The notes under the pieces were generated by a model that saw nothing but the letters and a program-made list of their open reading frames with translations, did not search any database and was not told the DNA's origin. The position numbers and the translations under genes are program-made. Shown piece after piece: positions 51,260 to 54,730 of a DNA stretch of 54,730 bases (positions within the stretch are counted from its first letter, which is position 1; every line of letters begins with the position of its first letter). This stretch comes from an uncultured Clostridia bacterium (GTDB taxonomy: Bacteria > Bacillota > Clostridia > Oscillospirales > Feifaniaceae): positions 1-54,730 of the forward strand of contig CALWCA010000008.1 of NCBI GenBank assembly GCA_944376235.1, in the 5' to 3' direction.

Positions 51260-53125
51260 GTGAAAAAGCATCTCAGTGTTCTGACGGCAGCGGCGCTGAC
51301 CTGCTCGCTCCTGTGCTCAACCGCACTGGCGGCAGGCACCCATACCGTCGAAAGCGGCGAGACCATGTACAAGATCGCCGACAAGCATGGCGTGGAGCTC
51401 GAGGAGCTCATCGCCGCCAATCCCCAGGTCAAGAACCCCGACCTCATTTTCCCGGGTGACGTTCTGACCCTGCCGGGCGCCGAAGAGGCTCCTGCCGAGG
51501 AAGCTCCCGCCGAGGAGGCTCCTGCCGAGGAGACTCCTGCTGAGGAGACTCCCGCCGAGGAGACTCCCGCCGAGACCGCTACCCCCATCACCGACGCTCT
51601 TGAAGGTCTGAGAGTCCTTGAGCTCGAGGGGTATGACATGGTCAACGTTCCCACCGACATCATTTCCTACGACAACGATGCGGTGATGAACTACATCCAG
51701 GAGTTTGCCAACTTCACCCAGGTTCCCCGTCCCAGCTACGACACCGACAAGATGACCGAATACCTCAAGGTGTGGGCTGCCGCGCGCGGCATTGACTGCG
51801 TGGCCGACGAAGTCGGCAACGTTGTCATGAACCTGCCCGCGACCGAGGGCTGCGAGGATGCGCCGGTTGTCATCTTCCAGGGCCACATCGACATGGTTCC
51901 CGACACCGACGAGGGCGTGGTGCACGACTGGGGCAACGATCCTCTGGATCTGATCTGGACCTCCAACACGCTGAAGGCCGACGGCACCTCCCTTGGCGCC
52001 GACAACGGCAGTGGCGTTGCCTTCATGCTGACCTACATGGACTATGCCGACGAGCTGACGCATGGTCCCCTGCGCTTTATCTTCACCGTTGACGAGGAAG
52101 TCGGCCTGCTGGGCGCCGCCGCTCTGGACGTTTCCCACCTGGCCGATGCCACCTACATGATCAATGTGGACGGCGGTTACGGCGGCGCGACCATCTCCTG
52201 CGCCGGCGGCGCCTACTTTGATTACTCCCACGCCGCCGAGTGGGTTGACGTTGCCGAGGACACCACTGCTTACGCACTGAGCTACAGCGGCCTGCTGGGC
52301 GGACACTCCGCCGGCGTGGGCGGCGGCAAGGCCAACGCCCTGGTTGCCATGGCCAACGCCATCCTGGCTCTGGACCAGGCCGGCATCGAGGTCAACATTG
52401 TCAGCTTTGAGGGCGGCAATGCCGCCAACGCGATTCCCTCTGCCAGCGACGCCGTCATCGTGATCAAGAACAGCGACGTTGACAAGGCCAACGAGACCCT
52501 GGCCGAGCTTGCCAAGAAGTTCAAGGATTCCTACGAGGCCATTGAGACGAGCTACACCTTCACCTACGGCGTTTCGGATGCCGTTGTGGAGAAGGCCCTG
52601 TCCAGCGAGCTGTCCTCCTCCCTGGTCATGCTCATGAGCACGGTTCCCAACAACATCCACACCCTGCTTGCCACCACGGAAGGCACCGAGTCCTCCTCCA
52701 ACCTGGGCACCGTGTCCATCACGGAAGACACCGTCACCTTCCGCTGCATGATGCGCAGCTCCTCGACCTACCAGACCGAGCAGCTGACCATGGCCAACAC
52801 GGCTCTGGCGGAGATGGGCGGCTTTGAGCTCAACATCCCCACCACCTTCGCTTCCTGGCCCCTCAAGGCCAACAACGAGCTGGCCACCATCGCTGCGGAT
52901 CTCTTCAAGGAGATGACCGGTGAGGAGTATGCCCTCAGGGCCATCCACGGCGGCGTTGAGTGCGGCGAGTTCTCCGAGAAGCAGGAAGACCTCAAGATCA
53001 TCTCCACCGGCGTGAGCGGCGGCAGCAACGGCCACACCACTGCCGAGACCATGAACTTTGACAAGGTTCAGGTCAGCATGGAGTTCCTGATGTCCCTGGC
53101 GGCTCACCTGGCCGAGCTTGACTAA
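51260..53125 (+). CDS. Secreted LysM-PepD (M20/M25-type) dipeptidase fusion
   Basis: The 621-residue protein has a signal peptide (MKKHLSVLTAAALTCSLLCS, cleavage near ALAA). A LysM domain (about 27-72: HTVESGETMYKIADKHG, PGDVLTLPG) follows. Next is a tandem EEAPA/EETPA repeat (about 75-108), then a PepD-type dipeptidase. Metal ligands appear in QGHIDMVPD (about 225), LGADNGSGVA (about 247), VDEEVGLLGA, MINVDGG and RAIHGGVECG (about 560). Cytosolic PepD cleaves X-His dipeptides; here it appears wall-bound by LysM. GTG 51260 follows AAAGAGGG. A strong terminator ends it. Confidence 0.85.
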   Translation: MKKHLSVLTAAALTCSLLCSTALAAGTHTVESGETMYKIADKHGVELEELIAANPQVKNPDLIFPGDVLTLPGAEEAPAEEAPAEEAPAEETPAEETPAEETPAETATPITDALEGLRVLELEGYDMVNVPTDIISYDNDAVMNYIQEFANFTQVPRPSYDTDKMTEYLKVWAAARGIDCVADEVGNVVMNLPATEGCEDAPVVIFQGHIDMVPDTDEGVVHDWGNDPLDLIWTSNTLKADGTSLGADNGSGVAFMLTYMDYADELTHGPLRFIFTVDEEVGLLGAAALDVSHLADATYMINVDGGYGGATISCAGGAYFDYSHAAEWVDVAEDTTAYALSYSGLLGGHSAGVGGGKANALVAMANAILALDQAGIEVNIVSFEGGNAANAIPSASDAVIVIKNSDVDKANETLAELAKKFKDSYEAIETSYTFTYGVSDAVVEKALSSELSSSLVMLMSTVPNNIHTLLATTEGTESSSNLGTVSITEDTVTFRCMMRSSSTYQTEQLTMANTALAEMGGFELNIPTTFASWPLKANNELATIAADLFKEMTGEEYALRAIHGGVECGEFSEKQEDLKIISTGVSGGSNGHTTAETMNFDKVQVSMEFLMSLAAHLAELD

Positions 53126-53183
53126 TCCGTCACAGCCTGAGCAGGGCTGACGGCCTGCAGGCCGGATCGCCTTTTTCGGACAA

Positions 53184-53224
53184 CAAAAAAGAGGGTGCAT
53201 CAAGGGATGCACCCTCTTTTTCTT
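53184..53224. terminator. Terminator after the LysM-dipeptidase gene
   Basis: AAAAAGAGGGTGCAT (53186-53200) pairs perfectly with 53207-53221, followed by a T-rich tail. The symmetry allows use by the minus-strand gene that follows. Confidence 0.9.
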
Positions 53225-53295
53225 TTCTGTGCAAAAGCCGGCCGTATGCCGCCTGCTTTCTTTGCGGGAGAAGCCGGCGGCGCGCGCACAAGCCT

Positions 53296-53511
53296 CTAGC
53301 AGCAGGAGCCGCGCCAGATACAAATTGCCGTGATCTGCGGCGGGATGCTTCTGGTCATGGCGCCGTTATACTCAATGCAGATACGCTCTCCAACGCAAAA
53401 GCATTGGGCCTGCGGGGTTTGAACCAGCACCTTCTGGCCCATGCTGCAGTCGCAGACCAGCAGAAAGTCGCTGCCGACTTCCAGCACCCTGGCATTCATG
53501 GTCGTATTCAC
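53296..53511 (-). CDS. Small cysteine-containing protein
   Basis: The 71-residue protein reads MNTTMNARVLEVGSDFLLVC and then QKVLVQTPQAQCFCVGERIC, ending ICIWRGSCC. It looks like a small beta-barrel, OB-like (ARVLEVGSDFLLVC...GERICIEYNGA), with eight cysteines, including CDC, CFC and a terminal CC. I do not recognise a named family; related short Clostridial proteins are common. The start is GTG 53511 because GGGAGG lies 8 bases upstream; an internal ATG is less well placed. Function unknown. Confidence 0.65.
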   Translation of the reverse strand: MNTTMNARVLEVGSDFLLVCDCSMGQKVLVQTPQAQCFCVGERICIEYNGAMTRSIPPQITAICIWRGSCC

Positions 53512-53728
53512 CGTTGAGACCTCCCATCATGAGGTGATACACTCCATTCTATTCCGATTCCCCTTCCCCCGTGCGAGGCAAAACCGGCCGGCCGGGGAAG
53601 GCGCCCGAAGCGCCGCAGCGCCCCTGCGAAAAAAGTGCGCGTCCTCCCGGGGGCGCGTGCCCCTTTTGCCCTGGCATGCCTTTTGGGGAAAAGGGCGGCC
53701 TGCAGGGCCTGCTATTGGGGGGCTGTGC

Positions 53729-54019
53729 TTATTGGGGGGATTGGTCTTCCCGCTCACGCAGCGCGTCGTATTCGGGGTGTGCCAAAAGCCATTTTTGTGC
53801 GTATGAGCAGCTGCTGCGCAGACGCAGGCCGAGCGCCCGAATGTGCGTCACGGCGGCCTCGGTCAGCATGGCCGCGACCCCCTGCCCGCGCAGCGACCCG
53901 TCCACAAAGGTGTGGTTGATATCGGCCACGCCGTTTGAAACCGGAAAGGTGATTTCGGCAATCACCTTTCCCCTCTCGTCGCATGCAAAAATCCGCTCTT
54001 TTTCATATTGAAATTCCAC
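53729..54019 (-). CDS. GNAT-type N-acetyltransferase (COG2388-like)
   Basis: The 96-residue protein shows the compact GNAT layout of the YjdJ-type family. VIAEITFPVSNGVADINHTF leads into GSLRGQGVAAMLTEAAV (the R/Q-x-x-G-x-G/A acetyl-CoA loop). LRSSCSYAQKWLLAHPEYDA is the typical C-terminal C/S-x-Y...HPEY motif. It transfers acetyl groups to an unknown amine. The start is GTG 54019 with GGAGGTGAG about 4 bases before it; the frame is open upstream but only in GC-rich, non-coding sequence. Confidence 0.8.
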   Translation of the reverse strand: MEFQYEKERIFACDERGKVIAEITFPVSNGVADINHTFVDGSLRGQGVAAMLTEAAVTHIRALGLRLRSSCSYAQKWLLAHPEYDALREREDQSPQ

Positions 54020-54415
54020 TGTGCTCACCTCCGCCTCCAGCATAGCAGATTCTCCCCTCCCACGCAAGGCCAGCCTCCGGCGCAGCGCCCCGCGACGCCA
54101 TCCCGACGCCTGCCCGCCCGGCAGCCCTGCCCGCCCGCTTTGAGGGCTTATGCCCTCTGCGCCGCCCTCTTCTTTTTCCATCCCCTCCCTTCGGCCACCC
54201 CTGCGGCGCCCCCTGCCCCGGCGCATCCTCCCGGGGGCCCCCTTAAGGCCCTCTTTTCCTGCGGCGCCCCTCCGCCTTCCCCGCTTGCGGGGCCTTCTCC
54301 TGCAGCACCCCCGCCTCTCTCTTGCGCCTTGCCTTTTCCGCCCGGCAGCCCTGCCCCCTCTGCCTTTTCCAAAGCTGCCCGTTTGCTCAAAAAAGCGGAA
54401 AAGGGCTGTATTTTC
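54020..54415. other. Gene-free GC-rich stretch upstream of tRNA-Lys
   Basis: No coding or RNA gene is supportable. Pro/Ala-rich open frames on both strands lack ribosome sites. The tRNA promoter follows at its right end. Confidence 0.5.
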
Positions 54416-54444
54416 TTGACTTTTCCGGCAAAGAATGATATACT
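54416..54444 (+). promoter_or_regulatory. tRNA-Lys promoter
   Basis: TTGACT (54416-54421) and TATACT (54439-54444) are 17 bases apart, ending 13 bases before the tRNA. Confidence 0.8.
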
Positions 54445-54457
54445 GTGAAAGCCGTTT

Positions 54458-54533
54458 GACCCATTAGCTCAGTTGGCAGAGCACTTGACTTTTAATCAAG
54501 GTGTCCGGAGTTCGAATCTCCGATGGGTCACCA
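54458..54533 (+). tRNA. tRNA-Lys (TTT)
   Basis: The cloverleaf is complete. GACCCAT pairs with ATGGGTC, the D-arm is AGCTCAGTTGGCAGAGC, and the anticodon stem CTTGA/TCAAG holds the loop CTTTTAA (anticodon TTT). The T-arm is CGGAGTTCGAATCTCCG. CCA is encoded (54531-54533). Confidence 0.96.
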
Positions 54534-54541
54534 TAAAATCA

Positions 54542-54598
54542 AAACGGTATAGATGCCACTGGCGAAAAGCCAGTGGCATCAACCGTTTCCGGGCTTTT
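54542..54598 (+). terminator. Hairpin and T-run after tRNA-Lys
   Basis: AAACGGT (54542-54548) pairs with ACCGTTT (54582-54588), and inside it GATGCCACTGGC pairs with GCCAGTGGCATC around a GAAAA loop. A T-run follows about 7 bases later. It probably ends tRNA-Lys transcription. Confidence 0.65.
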
Positions 54599-54730
54599 TC
54601 GCTCGGAAATTCACGAATGATTCCATAGATGCCAACCACTGTTTCCCCCTAACTGGTGGGATTCGAACCCCCTTTTTTCGGCGATTGGCATATTCGGAAC
54701 CATGTGGCGCCCTTTTTGAAGCGGTTATTT

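Noticed and set aside
1-54730. CRISPR array or rRNA genes
   Set aside because: No regularly spaced direct repeats with unique spacers and no rRNA-like sequence were seen.

Overview
The window comes from a GC-rich, anaerobic, low-redox member of the Clostridia, most like the Oscillospiraceae (inference). The signs are a PyrR-controlled pyr operon, DUF1292, DivIVA and Spo0A-type proteins, rubrerythrin, ferredoxin-type aldo/keto reductases, SLH surface proteins and a tmRNA tag ending in ALAA. No replication origin, rRNA operon or CRISPR array is present. Many intrinsic terminators and sigma-A promoters are easy to read. Very long open frames antisense to real genes are a by-product of the GC-rich codon usage.

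Layout. 1-1398: two minus-strand genes, a secreted protein and a truncated membrane protein. 1631-11355: a pyrimidine operon with a promoter, a PyrR attenuator, pyrR, pyrC, pyrF, carA, carB, pyrK and pyrD; pyrB and pyrE are absent. A T-free repeat tract lies between pyrR and pyrC, and CarA has lost all three glutaminase catalytic residues. 11412-13646: histidine phosphatase, DUF1292 protein, a 6S-like RNA and a uridine phosphorylase. 14045-22115: small membrane and YbjQ-type proteins, a cysteine synthase, a TSCPD protein, a pyridoxal kinase, rubrerythrin, tRNA-Gly(GCC) and two divergent aldo/keto reductases. 22116-27000: a gene-free stretch with hairpins, a DivIVA protein, 8-oxoguanine glycosylase, a broken XRE regulator in an AT-rich patch, a degenerate serine-recombinase-like protein and a stand-alone Spo0A DNA-binding domain.

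28090-34608 is a cell-surface block: a large SLH-anchored protein, a WG-repeat secreted protein and a small SLH protein. A low-GC pair follows (a SUKH/SMI1 immunity-type gene and an unknown gene), then ssrA (tmRNA) and smpB.

38071-50808 (all minus strand) is a compact phage-derived cassette read from right to left: small and large terminase, portal, two 39-residue proteins, scaffold-like protein, major capsid, head-tail adaptor, nozzle-like protein, fibre-like protein, coiled-coil protein, holin and an M23 endolysin with an SLH-like tail. No integrase, repressor, replication gene, major tail protein or tape measure is seen. It therefore looks like a short-tailed particle module, either a defective prophage or a domesticated, gene-transfer-agent-like island, and it is the best candidate here for an undescribed system. 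51260-54730 holds a secreted LysM-PepD dipeptidase fusion, a small Cys-containing protein, a GNAT acetyltransferase, tRNA-Lys(TTT) and an edge with a tRNA T-arm-like fragment.
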